From positions 372,001 through 436,000 of the forward strand of contig CAZXJJ010000001.1 of assembly GCA_964640995.1 (NCBI GenBank): a stretch of DNA of 64,000 bases, written 5' to 3'. The translations under genes were made by a program, and so were the position numbers. The DNA comes from JAAYUH01 sp964640995 (GTDB lineage: Bacteria > Caldisericota > Caldisericia > B22-G15). Shown here piece by piece: positions 42,399-52,526 of this stretch; within the stretch, counting starts at the first letter, position 1, and every line of letters begins with the position of its first letter. A model generated the notes under the pieces. The model searched no databases and was not told where the DNA came from. It saw only the letters and a list, made by a program, of their open reading frames with translations.

Positions 42399-43658
42399 AT
42401 GGAAGATAGCGAAGTAAAAGTTGAGCCGCTATTTAATGGCTCAACATTAATTTACCAAAAGGGAGAGAATTTTCCTTCTTTCTCTCTTTTTATTTTGATA
42501 CCTGCAGGTTCAATTTATGAGAGTGAAAACACAAATGGTTATTCACATTTCATAGAGCATCTTGTTTTCAAAGGAACACAAAAAAGGAGTTCAAAGCAAA
42601 TTTCAATTGAAGTAGAAGGAATAGGTTGCGATATGAATGCATTTACTTCAAGTGAATATACAGGATATTACATAAGAGGAAGAGATAAAAGTTTTGAAAA
42701 AGCAAGCGATGTTCTTTTAGATATAGTTCAAAATCCAATTTTTCCTGAAGATGAAATTGAGAAAGAGAAAAATGTTGTTATTGAAGAGTATAACTCAATT
42801 GAAGATTCGCCTGAAGAACTCTCATTAATTGAACTTAAAAAGGCAATTTGGGGAAATTCAAGTTTCTCCTATGATGTTATTGGAAAGGTTGAAAATATAA
42901 AAAATTCTACAAAAGGTTCACTTTTATTATTCTTTAAAAATTTCTATCATCCAGAAAACATGATCATTTCTTTTTATGGAAACCTAAATTATGAAGATGT
43001 TAAAAAAGTGGTTCAGGAAAAATTAAAAAAGTTTGATTATGATAAAAAAATAAATAGCATAGAGGAGCCTCAATTTTTTAATGATGTTAAAATAAGACAT
43101 AAAGATATAAAACAGGTTTATGTTCATATGGGTTTTAAATCAAAATCTGTTTTATCAAAAGAGTATCCAATTCACCTTGTTCTTCTAAATATTTTAGGTG
43201 GTGGAATGTCATCGAGATTATTCCAAAGAATAAGAGAGGACCTTGGTCTTGTTTATTCAATATACTCATTTAATTTATCATATAAGCAAACTGGTGCTGG
43301 TATAATTTATTTTGCAACAAGTAAAAACAATTTAGAAAAAGTTCTTAATGAAATAAAAAATGAATTTGAAAAAATAAAAAAAGAGTCATTAAAAGATGAA
43401 GAAATAGAAAGAAGTAAAGAGTTTTTAATTGGAAATTTACTTCTTCGACTAGAAAACTCATTAGCGAAAAGTGAGAGAAATGGAGTTAACTTTTTTAAAA
43501 AAGGTTATGTTGAAAAAATTGAGGAAGTAATAGAAAAAATCCAAAAGGTAAATAAAGATAACTTGATGAATGAGTTTGTTGAGATTGAGTTTGAAAAATT
43601 TGGTTTTGGAGTTTGCGGAGACTTAACAGAAGATGAGTTCAGAACCATTATCAAATAA
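42399..43658 (+). CDS. M16-family zinc peptidase (processing-protease-like)
   Basis: This 419-residue protein has the inverted zinc motif HFIEH near residue 49 with the distal Glu in the EKEKNVVIEEYNSIED stretch, and the second-domain landmark GGGMSSRLFQRIREDLGLVYSI. Such single-chain M16B proteins are found next to pnp in many Gram-positive genomes. The ATG follows the pnp stop directly, without a separate ribosome site of note. The substrate is unknown. Confidence 0.93.
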   Translation: MEDSEVKVEPLFNGSTLIYQKGENFPSFSLFILIPAGSIYESENTNGYSHFIEHLVFKGTQKRSSKQISIEVEGIGCDMNAFTSSEYTGYYIRGRDKSFEKASDVLLDIVQNPIFPEDEIEKEKNVVIEEYNSIEDSPEELSLIELKKAIWGNSSFSYDVIGKVENIKNSTKGSLLLFFKNFYHPENMIISFYGNLNYEDVKKVVQEKLKKFDYDKKINSIEEPQFFNDVKIRHKDIKQVYVHMGFKSKSVLSKEYPIHLVLLNILGGGMSSRLFQRIREDLGLVYSIYSFNLSYKQTGAGIIYFATSKNNLEKVLNEIKNEFEKIKKESLKDEEIERSKEFLIGNLLLRLENSLAKSERNGVNFFKKGYVEKIEEVIEKIQKVNKDNLMNEFVEIEFEKFGFGVCGDLTEDEFRTIIK

Positions 43659-45300
43659 TTTTGTTAAAATAACTTTTTTGGGTGGACTAAATGAGATAGG
43701 TAAAAATATGAAAGTCTTTGAAGATTCAGACACTGCATTTATTCTTGATGCAGGTTTTAAATTTCCTGAAATTGAAATGTATGGAGTTGAATATGTAATT
43801 CCAAATCTAACTTATATTGATAAAATTAAAAACAAATTAAAAGGAATTGTTATTTCACATGGACATCTTGACCATATCGGTTCTTTAAAATATGTTTTAG
43901 AAAAAGTTAGAGTTCCAATTTATGGAACAAAGCTAACTCTTGGTTTAGCATCAACTGTTATTCCAGGTAAATTAAAACCATATGAAGAGATAGAAATTAA
44001 ACCAAATGAAAAATTTCAAATAGGAAATTTTACACTTGAAGGAGTTTATGTTAATCACTCTATTCCGGATGGGCTTGGTTTTTTAATTGAAAATCCAAAT
44101 TCTGGGAAAATTTTTCACACTGGTGATTTTAAAATAGATACAACTCCAATTGATGGAAAGTCAATCGACCTACAAAAATTAGGAAAAATTGGTCAAGAAG
44201 GAGTTTTGCTTATTCTTTCAGATTCAACTAATGCAACAAAAGAGGGTTTCACTGGTTCTGAAAAAATAGTTGGAGAAAGATTGTTTGATCTTTTCAGAAA
44301 AATAAAAGGAAGAATTATTATCACAACATTTTCAACAAATATTCATAGAATACAACAAATTTTTGATATATCATATAAACTGAATAAAAAAGTATATGTT
44401 GATGGGAAAAGTTTTGTAAATATCATTACAATTTCAAAAAAACTCGGTTATTTAAATATTCCAAATGATCTCATTATTTCAATTGATGAACTTCCACTTA
44501 TTCCAGAAGAAAAACTTGTAATACTCACAACAGGAAGTCAGGGAGAGCCACTTTCAGGTTTAACTCGCCTTGCAAATTCATCTCATGATAAGATAAAGAT
44601 TCTTCCAAAAGATACTGTTATAATTTCTGCGCATCCAATTCCAGGAAATGAAGAGTATGTAAACAAAATAATTAATTCACTTTTTTATCTAAATGCTGAA
44701 GTTATTTACAGAGAAGAAGATGGAGTTCACGTTTCAGGACATGCTTCAAGTGAGGAGTTAAAAATTATGCTTCAACTAATAAAACCAGAATATTTTGTTC
44801 CAATACATGGAGAAGCAAGACATCTTTATGCGCACAAAAAAATTGCAAAAGATATTGGACTTAATGAAGATAGAATTTTTGTAGTTGAAAATGGAGACAC
44901 TCTTTTTGTTACAAAAGATAAAGTTAGAAGAGGAAAAAAAGAAAATAGCGGTGATTTATTAATTGATGGTCTTGTTCTTGAATCAGAAGAGAGCGAAGTT
45001 TTAAAAGATAGAAAAGTTTTAGCAAAAGAAGGAATAGTTGTTGTTGGAATATTAATTCATAAAGGAAAAATAAAAGATATAAATTTCTCATCAAGAGGAT
45101 TTTTCAATGGAATAGAGTTCAATAAAATCATAAAAGATGCAAAAGAGAGAATACAAGAGATATATAATTCAAATCATAACTATTCAAAAGAAATTTTAGA
45201 AAGAGATTTACAAGGAGCACTTTCTTCATTTTTATATGAGAGAACAAGAAGGAAACCCATAATAATTCCACTTATTTTTGAAGAAAATGGTGCAAATTAA
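43633..45300 (+). CDS. rnj: Ribonuclease J
   Basis: This 555-residue metallo-beta-lactamase/beta-CASP RNase degrades and processes RNA with 5'-3' exo- and endonuclease activity. Its zinc motif is SHGHLDHIGSL near residue 75, with VNHSIPDGLGFLIE and HTGDFKID further on; beta-CASP motifs include STNIHRIQQI, TTGSQGEP and VHVSGHASSEEL, and a C-terminal domain follows. It overlaps the M16 gene by 26 bases, which places it firmly in the rpsO-pnp RNA-decay operon. Confidence 0.96.
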   Translation: MSSEPLSNNFVKITFLGGLNEIGKNMKVFEDSDTAFILDAGFKFPEIEMYGVEYVIPNLTYIDKIKNKLKGIVISHGHLDHIGSLKYVLEKVRVPIYGTKLTLGLASTVIPGKLKPYEEIEIKPNEKFQIGNFTLEGVYVNHSIPDGLGFLIENPNSGKIFHTGDFKIDTTPIDGKSIDLQKLGKIGQEGVLLILSDSTNATKEGFTGSEKIVGERLFDLFRKIKGRIIITTFSTNIHRIQQIFDISYKLNKKVYVDGKSFVNIITISKKLGYLNIPNDLIISIDELPLIPEEKLVILTTGSQGEPLSGLTRLANSSHDKIKILPKDTVIISAHPIPGNEEYVNKIINSLFYLNAEVIYREEDGVHVSGHASSEELKIMLQLIKPEYFVPIHGEARHLYAHKKIAKDIGLNEDRIFVVENGDTLFVTKDKVRRGKKENSGDLLIDGLVLESEESEVLKDRKVLAKEGIVVVGILIHKGKIKDINFSSRGFFNGIEFNKIIKDAKERIQEIYNSNHNYSKEILERDLQGALSSFLYERTRRKPIIIPLIFEENGAN

Positions 45301-45311
45301 GAGAGGATAAG

Positions 45312-46409
45312 ATGAGCGAAGTTTTATTTGCATCTTTAAGATCAGAAAGCGCTGAAAGGTCTTTTTTAAGAAAAATTAAAATTTTAGGATCAAAGTTAAT
45401 CAAAGAAATTAAAAATGGTGATTTAGTTGCAATTAAGGTTCATTTTGGAGAGTTAGGAAATCATGGTTTTATAAGACCTGTCTTTGTAAGACAAATTGTT
45501 GACCTTGTAAAAGAGATGGATGGAAAACCATTTTTAACAGATACAAACACTCTTTATAGAGGATCAAGGTCAAATGCAATTGATCACTTAAACACTGCAA
45601 TTTATAATGGGTTCTCCTATGCTTCTATGGGTTGTCCAATTGTTATTGCTGATGGAATTAGAGGTCAATATTTTTATGAAATTGAAGTGAACCTGAAGCA
45701 TTTTAAAAAGGTTAAAATAGGTGGAGCAATAATTGATTCTGATTATCTTATTGTTTTAACTCATTTCAAAGGTCATATGTCTGCAAGTTTCGGAGGAAGC
45801 ATAAAAAATGTTGCAATGGGTTGTGCTTCAAGAGCAGGAAAAAAACAGCAACATGCAGATTTTAAACCTCCTTTTGTTTTTAAAAAATGTATAGGATGTG
45901 GAAGATGTAGAGACCACTGTCCAGAAAATGCAGTTACTATTATTAATAAAAAGGCAAGTTTTGATTATTCAAAATGTATTGGATGTGGAGAGTGTGTTAC
46001 AGTTTGTCCAACTGGAGCAATAAAAACTTCATGGGGAAGTTCAAGTGAGCTTCTTGAAGAGAAAATGGTTGAATATGCTTATGGTGTCAAAAAGTTTTTT
46101 GAAGATAGGATTTCATTTCTAAATTTTGTTATGGATGTATCTCCCGATTGTGATTGTGTTCCATGGCATGATGAAAATATAATACCTGATGTTGGACTTT
46201 TTGGTTCAAAAGATATTGTTAGTGTTGATCAAGCATCATATGATGCGGTTAAAAGAGTAGAATCTCTAAAAGTTCATTCATTAGACTATAAAACTTTAGA
46301 AAATGAAGATAAATTTTTCCATATTCATAAAATTTCTGGTTTAAGACAACTTGAATATGGAGAAGAAATCGGTTTGGGTGAAAGAAAATATAATTTAAAA
46401 GAAATATGA
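45312..46409 (+). CDS. DUF362 protein with two 4Fe-4S ferredoxin motifs
   Basis: This 365-residue protein has the DUF362 core (VAIKVHFGELGNHGFIRPVFV, DTNTLYRGSRSNAIDH, LIVLTHFKGHMSASFGGSIKNVAMGC). A ferredoxin insert near residue 196 follows, with CIGCGRCRDHCP and CIGCGECVTVCP, two full CX2CX2CX3CP sets. Such proteins are common in anaerobes and of unknown function. It ends by overlapping the HIT gene by 4 bases. Confidence 0.92.
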   Translation: MSEVLFASLRSESAERSFLRKIKILGSKLIKEIKNGDLVAIKVHFGELGNHGFIRPVFVRQIVDLVKEMDGKPFLTDTNTLYRGSRSNAIDHLNTAIYNGFSYASMGCPIVIADGIRGQYFYEIEVNLKHFKKVKIGGAIIDSDYLIVLTHFKGHMSASFGGSIKNVAMGCASRAGKKQQHADFKPPFVFKKCIGCGRCRDHCPENAVTIINKKASFDYSKCIGCGECVTVCPTGAIKTSWGSSSELLEEKMVEYAYGVKKFFEDRISFLNFVMDVSPDCDCVPWHDENIIPDVGLFGSKDIVSVDQASYDAVKRVESLKVHSLDYKTLENEDKFFHIHKISGLRQLEYGEEIGLGERKYNLKEI

Positions 46410-46876
46410 GTTTTTGTCCTTTTTGTGAACTTGAAAGAGAAAGGGTTATTTTTGAAAATAAACTATCTTTTGCACTTCTTGATATTTATCCTGTAACAAA
46501 AGGTCATACCCTAATTATTCCTAAAAGGCACATTTTAAAATTGGAAGATTTAAAAGAAGAAGAGATTTTAGATATTTTTGAGTCATATAAAAAAGTAAAA
46601 GATGGACTTGAAAAAGTATTAAATCCAGAAGGTTTTAATTTTGGATTAAATCTTGGAGAGGCAGCGGGTCAATCAATTGAACATATTCATTTTCATTTAA
46701 TTCCAAGATACTCTAATGATACAAAATTTCCAGATGGAGGTATAAGAAAAGTTACAATGGATTTTTTAGATTTTGAAATAAAAAATTTAAAAGAGGTTTG
46801 GATAAATAATAGACTTAGCGATGAAGAGATAGAAAATTTAAGAAAAGAGATAAATAGGACAAGAGAGAATCTTTGA
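46406..46876 (+). CDS. HIT-family nucleotide hydrolase/transferase
   Basis: This 156-residue protein has an N-terminal zinc-type FCPFC pair, the TKGHTLIIPKRH strand and the histidine triad QSIEHIHFHLIPRY near residue 89. Members hydrolyse dinucleoside polyphosphates or nucleotidyl adducts; the exact substrate is not evident. It is translationally coupled to the DUF362 gene and followed by tRNA-Gly after 14 bases. Confidence 0.92.
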   Translation: MSFCPFCELERERVIFENKLSFALLDIYPVTKGHTLIIPKRHILKLEDLKEEEILDIFESYKKVKDGLEKVLNPEGFNFGLNLGEAAGQSIEHIHFHLIPRYSNDTKFPDGGIRKVTMDFLDFEIKNLKEVWINNRLSDEEIENLRKEINRTRENL

Positions 46877-46890
46877 TATAATATCTTTAG

Positions 46891-46965
46891 GCGGGAATAG
46901 CTCAGGGGTAGAGCATCGGCTTCCCAAGCCGAGGGCCGCGGGTTCGAATCCCGTTTCCCGCTCCA
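46891..46965 (+). tRNA. tRNA-Gly (CCC)
   Basis: It folds fully: acceptor GCGGGAA/TTCCCGC, D arm GCTCAGGGGTAGAGC, anticodon stem TCGGC/GCCGA with loop TTCCCAA, T arm CGGGTTCGAATCCCG, discriminator T and encoded CCA. The anticodon CCC reads GGG, a rare codon in this AT-rich region. It is embedded between co-directional protein genes (14 bases after HIT, 21 before bactofilin), so it is probably cut out of a long transcript. Confidence 0.95.
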
Positions 46966-46986
46966 AAAATCAAAAAGGAGGTTTTC

Positions 46987-47391
46987 ATGCCATTTGGAAA
47001 AGCATCAAAAGAGGAGATTGTAAGAGATTCTGCTCAATCATACATAGGTGAAGGAACAACTGTTGAAGGAAAAATATTTTGTGAAGGTAGTTTAAGAGTG
47101 GATGGTAAAGTAAAAGGTGAAATTGAAGCAAAAGGAATTTTGACAGTTGGAGAAAAAGGAGTTGTTGAATCAAATGTTAAAGCAGGTGAGGTTCAGATTA
47201 TGGGAATGATCAATGGAAATGTTACATCAGATAGAAAAGTTGAAATTTATTCAACAGGAAAATTAATTGGTGATGTTAATACACCAAAAATTGCAATTGA
47301 AGAGGGTGGGATTCTTGATGGAAAATGCAATATGAATATAAATAAAGAAACTTTAATTTCAAAAGAGAAAAGAGTTGATATTCAGAAATAG
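46987..47391 (+). CDS. Bactofilin family cytoskeletal protein
   Basis: This 134-residue protein consists of a polar N-terminal tail, a central beta-helix made of short repeats (GTTVEGKIFCEGSLRVDGKVKGEIEA, GVVESNVKAGEVQIMGMINGNV, STGKLIGDVNTPKIAIEEGG) and a polar C-terminus. This is the bactofilin/DUF583 pattern. Such proteins polymerise at membranes and guide cell-wall or shape factors. AAGGAGG precedes the ATG. It overlaps the next gene by 17 bases. Confidence 0.94.
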   Translation: MPFGKASKEEIVRDSAQSYIGEGTTVEGKIFCEGSLRVDGKVKGEIEAKGILTVGEKGVVESNVKAGEVQIMGMINGNVTSDRKVEIYSTGKLIGDVNTPKIAIEEGGILDGKCNMNINKETLISKEKRVDIQK

Positions 47392-48004
47392 AGAAGAAGC
47401 AGGAAAACTATTAGGAAAGCGCTTAAAAGATTTAAATTTAAAAAACCCAATCGTTTTTGGAATTCCAAGAGGTGGAGTTATTTTAGGTTATGAGATAAGT
47501 AAAATATTAAATTGTCCACTTGACACAATATGCGTTTCAAAAATTCCATCTATTTACAATGAAGAGTATGCAATTGGCGCAATTAGCGAAGACGGAACTA
47601 TTTTTTTAAGAGAAAAAGAAGATGAAGAACTTCTTAAGAAAACCATCGAAAGAAAAAAAGAAATTCTTAATGAAAGAGTTAAATTGTATAGAAAAGGAGA
47701 ATCTATAAGAGATTTAAAAAATCATACAACAATTATTGTAGATGATGGAATAGCAACAGGCGAGACAATGTTAATCGCAGTTAGAACTATAAAAAACAAA
47801 AATCCAGAAAAAGTTGTAGTTGCAGTTCCTGTATCAAGTGTTGATGCAAAAGAGAGAATCGAAAATGAGGTCGATTTATTTATCTCTTTATATACTCCAT
47901 ACTTTTTTTATGCAGTTGGACAGTTTTATGAGGACTTCGAGCAAGTTAAAGATAATTATGTTATAAATATATTGGAAGAAAGGAGAAAAGATGAAGGAGA
48001 TTAA
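47375..48004 (+). CDS. Phosphoribosyltransferase-fold protein
   Basis: This 209-residue protein starts with TTG inside the bactofilin gene. It contains FGIPRGGVILGYEISKIL and the PRPP-loop-like TIIVDDGIATGETMLIAVRTI, typical of the COG1926 type I phosphoribosyltransferases that are often encoded as stand-alone proteins or fused to hydrolases. The base substrate is unknown. The end overlaps clpP by 14 bases. Confidence 0.88.
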   Translation: MIFRNREEAGKLLGKRLKDLNLKNPIVFGIPRGGVILGYEISKILNCPLDTICVSKIPSIYNEEYAIGAISEDGTIFLREKEDEELLKKTIERKKEILNERVKLYRKGESIRDLKNHTTIIVDDGIATGETMLIAVRTIKNKNPEKVVVAVPVSSVDAKERIENEVDLFISLYTPYFFYAVGQFYEDFEQVKDNYVINILEERRKDEGD

Positions 48005-48587
48005 TCAGGTTATACCATGGGTTATTGAAAAAACACCTTATGGTGAAAGAAGTTATGATATTTTTTCAAGATTACTAAAAGATAGAATTATATTTCTTGG
48101 AACAGAGATAAATGATCAAGTTGCCAATGCAATAATTGCAGAACTATTATTTCTTGAAGCAGAGGACCCTGAAAGAGATATTAATTTATACATAAATAGT
48201 CCTGGAGGAGAAGTAACTGCAGGACTTGCTATTTATGACACTATGCAATTTATAAAAGCACCTGTTTCAACAATTTGTGTTGGACAAGCAGCAAGTATGG
48301 CTGCAGTTCTTCTTGCAGCAGGTGCAAAAGATAAAAGATATGCCCTTCCAAATACAAGAATTTTAATTCACCAACCATGGGGAGGTGTTCAGGGACAAGC
48401 AAAAGATATTGAAATTGTAGCTAAGGAAATTATAAGAGTTAAAAATAAAATAAATGAGATTTTATCAAAACATACAGGTCAACCACTTGAAAAAATTGAA
48501 AAAGATACAGATAGAGATTATTATATGACATCATATGAAGCAAAAGATTATGGCATAATTGATGAAGTATTAGAGAATAGGAAATGA
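47991..48587 (+). CDS. clpP: ATP-dependent Clp protease proteolytic subunit
   Basis: This 198-residue serine peptidase has INSPGGEVTAGLAIYDTM, the active Ser in CVGQAASMAAVLLAAG, the active His in RILIHQPWGG and an Asp in the DTDRDYYM region, which completes the triad. Length is standard. No clpX or tig lies nearby, unlike in many genomes; instead it overlaps lon by 4 bases. Confidence 0.97.
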   Translation: MKEINQVIPWVIEKTPYGERSYDIFSRLLKDRIIFLGTEINDQVANAIIAELLFLEAEDPERDINLYINSPGGEVTAGLAIYDTMQFIKAPVSTICVGQAASMAAVLLAAGAKDKRYALPNTRILIHQPWGGVQGQAKDIEIVAKEIIRVKNKINEILSKHTGQPLEKIEKDTDRDYYMTSYEAKDYGIIDEVLENRK

Positions 48588-50911
48588 GTATGGAAGAGAA
48601 GAGAATTTATCCTGTTTTGCCATTAAGGAATGTCGTGGTTTTTCCTCATACTGTCCTTCCAATTTTTGTAGGAAGGAGAAAATCTCTTGCCTCTTTTGAA
48701 GAGGCAATGAAAAAAGATAAACTTCTAATTCTTGTCACACAAAAATTAGAAGAAGAGGAAGATCCAACACCAGAAGGTCTTTATCAAATTGGAGTTTTAG
48801 CACAAATTCTTCAAAATGTTAAACTTCCTGATGGAACAGAAAGAGTTATAGTTGAAGCAATTAAAAGAGTTAAAATAGAAAATTACACAAAAGTTGAATC
48901 ATATTTTGAAGCAGAAGTTATTGAAATTGACGAGAAAGTTGAGATAACACCAAAAATTGAAGCATTAACAAGGGTTACACTTGATCTTTATGCTGATTAT
49001 GTAAGATTATCAAAAAAGATTCCAATCGATTCTTTAACTGCTGTTCAAGACATTGGAGACCCAATAAGATTTTTAGATATTGTTGCATCAAATATAATTG
49101 TACCAATTCAAGATAAGCAGAAAATTTTAGAAACCTTAAACATAGAAGAGAGGTTTGAAATTTTAATAAAACTTCTTTCAAAAGAGGTTGAACTTCTTAA
49201 AATAACAAATGAGATTGAGGAAAAAGTAAAATCACAAGTTGATAAAACACAAAGAGAATACTTTTTAAGAGAACAACTTAAAGCAATAAAAAGAGAATTA
49301 GGAGAATCAGAAGAGATTTCAGAAGAAGTAGAAGAATATAGAAATAAACTTAAGAATAGAAAACTTCCAGAATATGTTTTAGAAAAATTCAATGAAGAGT
49401 TAAAAAGATTATCAAAAATGCCCCCTATGGCAATGGAAGCAGCAGTTATAAGAACATATCTTGATTGGCTTCTCGACCTTCCATGGGATAAATCAACAAA
49501 AGATGAGATTGAAATTAAAAAAGCACAAAAAATTTTAGATGAAGATCACTATGGACTTGAAGATGTTAAAGAAAGAATACTTGAATATCTTGCAGTAAGA
49601 AGATTAACTAAGAAACCGAAATCACCAATTCTTTGTTTTATTGGACCACCAGGAGTTGGTAAAACTTCTCTTGGAAGATCTATAGCAAGAGCACTTGGAA
49701 GGAAATTTGTTCATGTATCTCTTGGTGGAATAAGAGATGAAGCAGAGATAAGAGGTCATAGAAGAACCTATGTTGGTGCACTTCCTGGAAGAATAATTCA
49801 GGGGATAAAAGAAGCAGGAACAAAAAATCCAGTTTTTCTTTTAGATGAAATTGATAAAGTCGGGGTTGATTTTAGAGGAGATCCTTCTGCTGCTCTTCTT
49901 GAAGCACTTGACCCAGATCAAAATTCTCACTTTTCAGATCACTATATTGAAATACCATTTGACCTATCAGATGTTTTGTTTATAACAACTGGTAATGTTA
50001 CACATACAATCCCACCTCCACTTCTTGATAGAATGGAGATAATTTATCTCCCTGGATACACAGAAGATGAAAAACTCCACATTGCAAAAAATTATTTATT
50101 TCCAAAACAACTCAATTTTAATGGTTTAACTGAAGAAGATGTAAAAATAACAGATGAAGCATATCTAAAAATAATCAGAGAATATACTAGAGAATCTGGT
50201 TTAAGAGAACTTGAAAGACAGATTTCAAAAATTTTAAGAAAGGTTGCAAAAGAGAAACTCGAAAAGGGTGAAAACTTTAAAAAAATTACAGTTTCAGCAA
50301 AAAATTTATTCAAATATTTAGAATATTCACTCTATAGATTTGGAATAAAAGAGGATAGAGACGAGATCGGAGTTGCAACAGGTCTTTCATGGACTCCATT
50401 TGGAGGCGACATCACAAAAATTGAAGTTGTTAAGATGAAAGGAGATGGAAAACTCATTTTAACAGGTCAACTTGGAGATGTTATGAAAGAATCTGCTCAA
50501 GCAGCATTTTCTTACATTAGATCACATGCAGAACTTCTTGGAATTGAAGATAAAGATTTTCACAAAAAGTACGATTTTCATGTTCATGTTCCAGAGGGTG
50601 CAGTTCCAAAAGATGGACCATCAGCAGGAATTGCAATGATTACAGCAATGATTTCAACTATAAAAGAAATTCCAGTTAAAAAAGAAGTTGCAATGACAGG
50701 AGAAATTACTTTAACAGGTAAAGTTTTACCAATTGGTGGTCTTAAAATTAAAGTTCTTGCTGCACACAGAGCAGGAATTAAAGAGGTCATAATACCAAAA
50801 GAGAATGAAAATGACCTCAAAAAAATTCCAAAGGGAATTAAAAACAGTTTGAAATTTCACTTAATTGAAAGAGTGGAGGAGGGTATAAAATTATCTTTGA
50901 GGAGTTCTTAA
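48584..50911 (+). CDS. lon: ATP-dependent Lon protease
   Basis: This 775-residue AAA+ protease has the N-terminal substrate domain (YPVLPLRNVVVFPHTVLPIFVG), Walker A GPPGVGKTSL near residue 355, Walker B VFLLDEIDKVG and the Ser-Lys protease dyad region PKDGPSAGIAMITAM (catalytic Ser in GPSAG). This is the full-length LonA form. Two ATGs at 48584 and 48590 are both possible starts. It is coupled to clpP. Confidence 0.97.
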   Translation: MSMEEKRIYPVLPLRNVVVFPHTVLPIFVGRRKSLASFEEAMKKDKLLILVTQKLEEEEDPTPEGLYQIGVLAQILQNVKLPDGTERVIVEAIKRVKIENYTKVESYFEAEVIEIDEKVEITPKIEALTRVTLDLYADYVRLSKKIPIDSLTAVQDIGDPIRFLDIVASNIIVPIQDKQKILETLNIEERFEILIKLLSKEVELLKITNEIEEKVKSQVDKTQREYFLREQLKAIKRELGESEEISEEVEEYRNKLKNRKLPEYVLEKFNEELKRLSKMPPMAMEAAVIRTYLDWLLDLPWDKSTKDEIEIKKAQKILDEDHYGLEDVKERILEYLAVRRLTKKPKSPILCFIGPPGVGKTSLGRSIARALGRKFVHVSLGGIRDEAEIRGHRRTYVGALPGRIIQGIKEAGTKNPVFLLDEIDKVGVDFRGDPSAALLEALDPDQNSHFSDHYIEIPFDLSDVLFITTGNVTHTIPPPLLDRMEIIYLPGYTEDEKLHIAKNYLFPKQLNFNGLTEEDVKITDEAYLKIIREYTRESGLRELERQISKILRKVAKEKLEKGENFKKITVSAKNLFKYLEYSLYRFGIKEDRDEIGVATGLSWTPFGGDITKIEVVKMKGDGKLILTGQLGDVMKESAQAAFSYIRSHAELLGIEDKDFHKKYDFHVHVPEGAVPKDGPSAGIAMITAMISTIKEIPVKKEVAMTGEITLTGKVLPIGGLKIKVLAAHRAGIKEVIIPKENENDLKKIPKGIKNSLKFHLIERVEEGIKLSLRSS

Positions 50912-50912
50912 T

Positions 50913-52526
50913 GTGTTAACAAAAATTATTTTCCCTTTAATTGGAGGCATTGCGCTTTTTATTTATGGCATTCACATCACATCAAATGGTATTCAAAAGG
51001 CATTAGCACAAAATTTAAAAAGAATTTTAGAGAAAGCTACATCAAATCCAGTTATTGGGGTTTTACTCGGTTTTGTTGTCACTTCAATAATTCAATCAAG
51101 TTCTGCAACAACAGTAATTGTTGTTAGTTTAGTTAATAGTGGAATATTAACCCTTTATCAAGCAGTTGGAATAATTTTTGGTGCAAATATTGGAACAACT
51201 ATAACAGCACAGATTATTGCATTAAAAATAACAAAGTATGGTTTTCTATTTTTCACAGTTGGTTTTCTTTTGTTCTTTTTACCGTTTAGAAAAAAAGTTA
51301 AATATTTTGGTGAATTCATAATGGGTTTTGGTTTGATATTTATTGCAATAGAGATTATGGCAGCTTCTGTAAGTCCTCTAAGAGCATCACAAAAAGTTGT
51401 AGATATCTTTATGGAGTTTGGTAAAGTTCCAATTTTAGGAGTTTTGGCAGGAACCATTTTTACAGCAATTCAACAGAGTAGTAGTGTTACAGTTGGTATT
51501 GTTGAAGCACTTGGGATGGAAGGTCTTGTTGATATAAATTCTGCATTTCCATTAATTCTTGGAGCAAATATTGGAACAACTATAACTGCACTAATTGCAA
51601 GTATTGGAACAAAACTCTCCGCAAAAAGAGCAGCACTTTCACACCTTCTTTTTAATGTTATTGGAACCCTTATATTTTTAATAATAATAAGACCATACAT
51701 ATCATTTGTCTCTTCTATAACTTCAGATCCAGTAAAACAAATTGCAAACTCTCATACATTTTTTAATATAATTAACACTTTGATTTTCTTGCCATTCACA
51801 TCTAAATATGTTTCTTTAATAACAAAATTATTACCAGGAGAAGAAAAATTTATTGAAACTGGAGTGAAATTTTTAAATCCCTCAATATTAAAATCTCCAA
51901 TAATTGCTTATGATGCTATTATAAATGAGATAAAAAGACTTGCAGATATTGTTAATAATAATTTTTTATGTTTAAAAGAACTTATATTTAATAAAAATAA
52001 AAGTGTAGTTCAAGATATTGTTTCAAGAGAAGAGACAATAAATTTTGTCAACAGAGAGATTTCAAGATATGTACCAAAAATTTCTTCACTTTCTCTTCCA
52101 GAAAAAGAGGCAAGAGAAATTCCAAGATTACTTATTATTTCTTCTCAATTTGAAAGAATTGGAGACATTATTGATAATACTGCACAAATTGAGTTGAATA
52201 GATTAGAGGAAAAAATTCCATATTCTCAATATGCTATGAAAGAGTTAGAAGAGATGTTTAAACTTGTTTATAAAAATTTTCTTATTGTTAAAGAAGAACT
52301 TTTCGGTAATAATTTTGTTTTTTATGATGATGTTAAACAAAATGAAATCGAAATAGATAAATTAGAGGACTGTATGAGAGATAATCATATAGAGAGATTA
52401 AAACAGGGAATTTGCCTCAATGAAGCAGGAGTTATTTACCTTGATACAATATCAAATCTTGAAAGAATCGGAGACCATATTATGAAAATTGCAAATATTA
52501 TCTGTCACTCTGAAAGTGTGGTATAA
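50913..52526 (+). CDS. Na+/phosphate cotransporter with C-terminal PhoU-like domain
   Basis: This 537-residue protein has a GTG start 2 bases after the lon stop. Eight or so membrane helices contain the paired Na/Pi signature repeats (QSSSATTVIVVSLVNSGIL near 52 and QQSSSVTVGIVEALG near 187). The C-terminal 200 residues form two PhoU-like helix bundles (LLIISSQFERIGDIIDNTAQIE, TISNLERIGDHIMKIANI). This is the NptA/YjbB type. It is the last gene of the rpsO block. Confidence 0.93.
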   Translation: MLTKIIFPLIGGIALFIYGIHITSNGIQKALAQNLKRILEKATSNPVIGVLLGFVVTSIIQSSSATTVIVVSLVNSGILTLYQAVGIIFGANIGTTITAQIIALKITKYGFLFFTVGFLLFFLPFRKKVKYFGEFIMGFGLIFIAIEIMAASVSPLRASQKVVDIFMEFGKVPILGVLAGTIFTAIQQSSSVTVGIVEALGMEGLVDINSAFPLILGANIGTTITALIASIGTKLSAKRAALSHLLFNVIGTLIFLIIIRPYISFVSSITSDPVKQIANSHTFFNIINTLIFLPFTSKYVSLITKLLPGEEKFIETGVKFLNPSILKSPIIAYDAIINEIKRLADIVNNNFLCLKELIFNKNKSVVQDIVSREETINFVNREISRYVPKISSLSLPEKEAREIPRLLIISSQFERIGDIIDNTAQIELNRLEEKIPYSQYAMKELEEMFKLVYKNFLIVKEELFGNNFVFYDDVKQNEIEIDKLEDCMRDNHIERLKQGICLNEAGVIYLDTISNLERIGDHIMKIANIICHSESVV

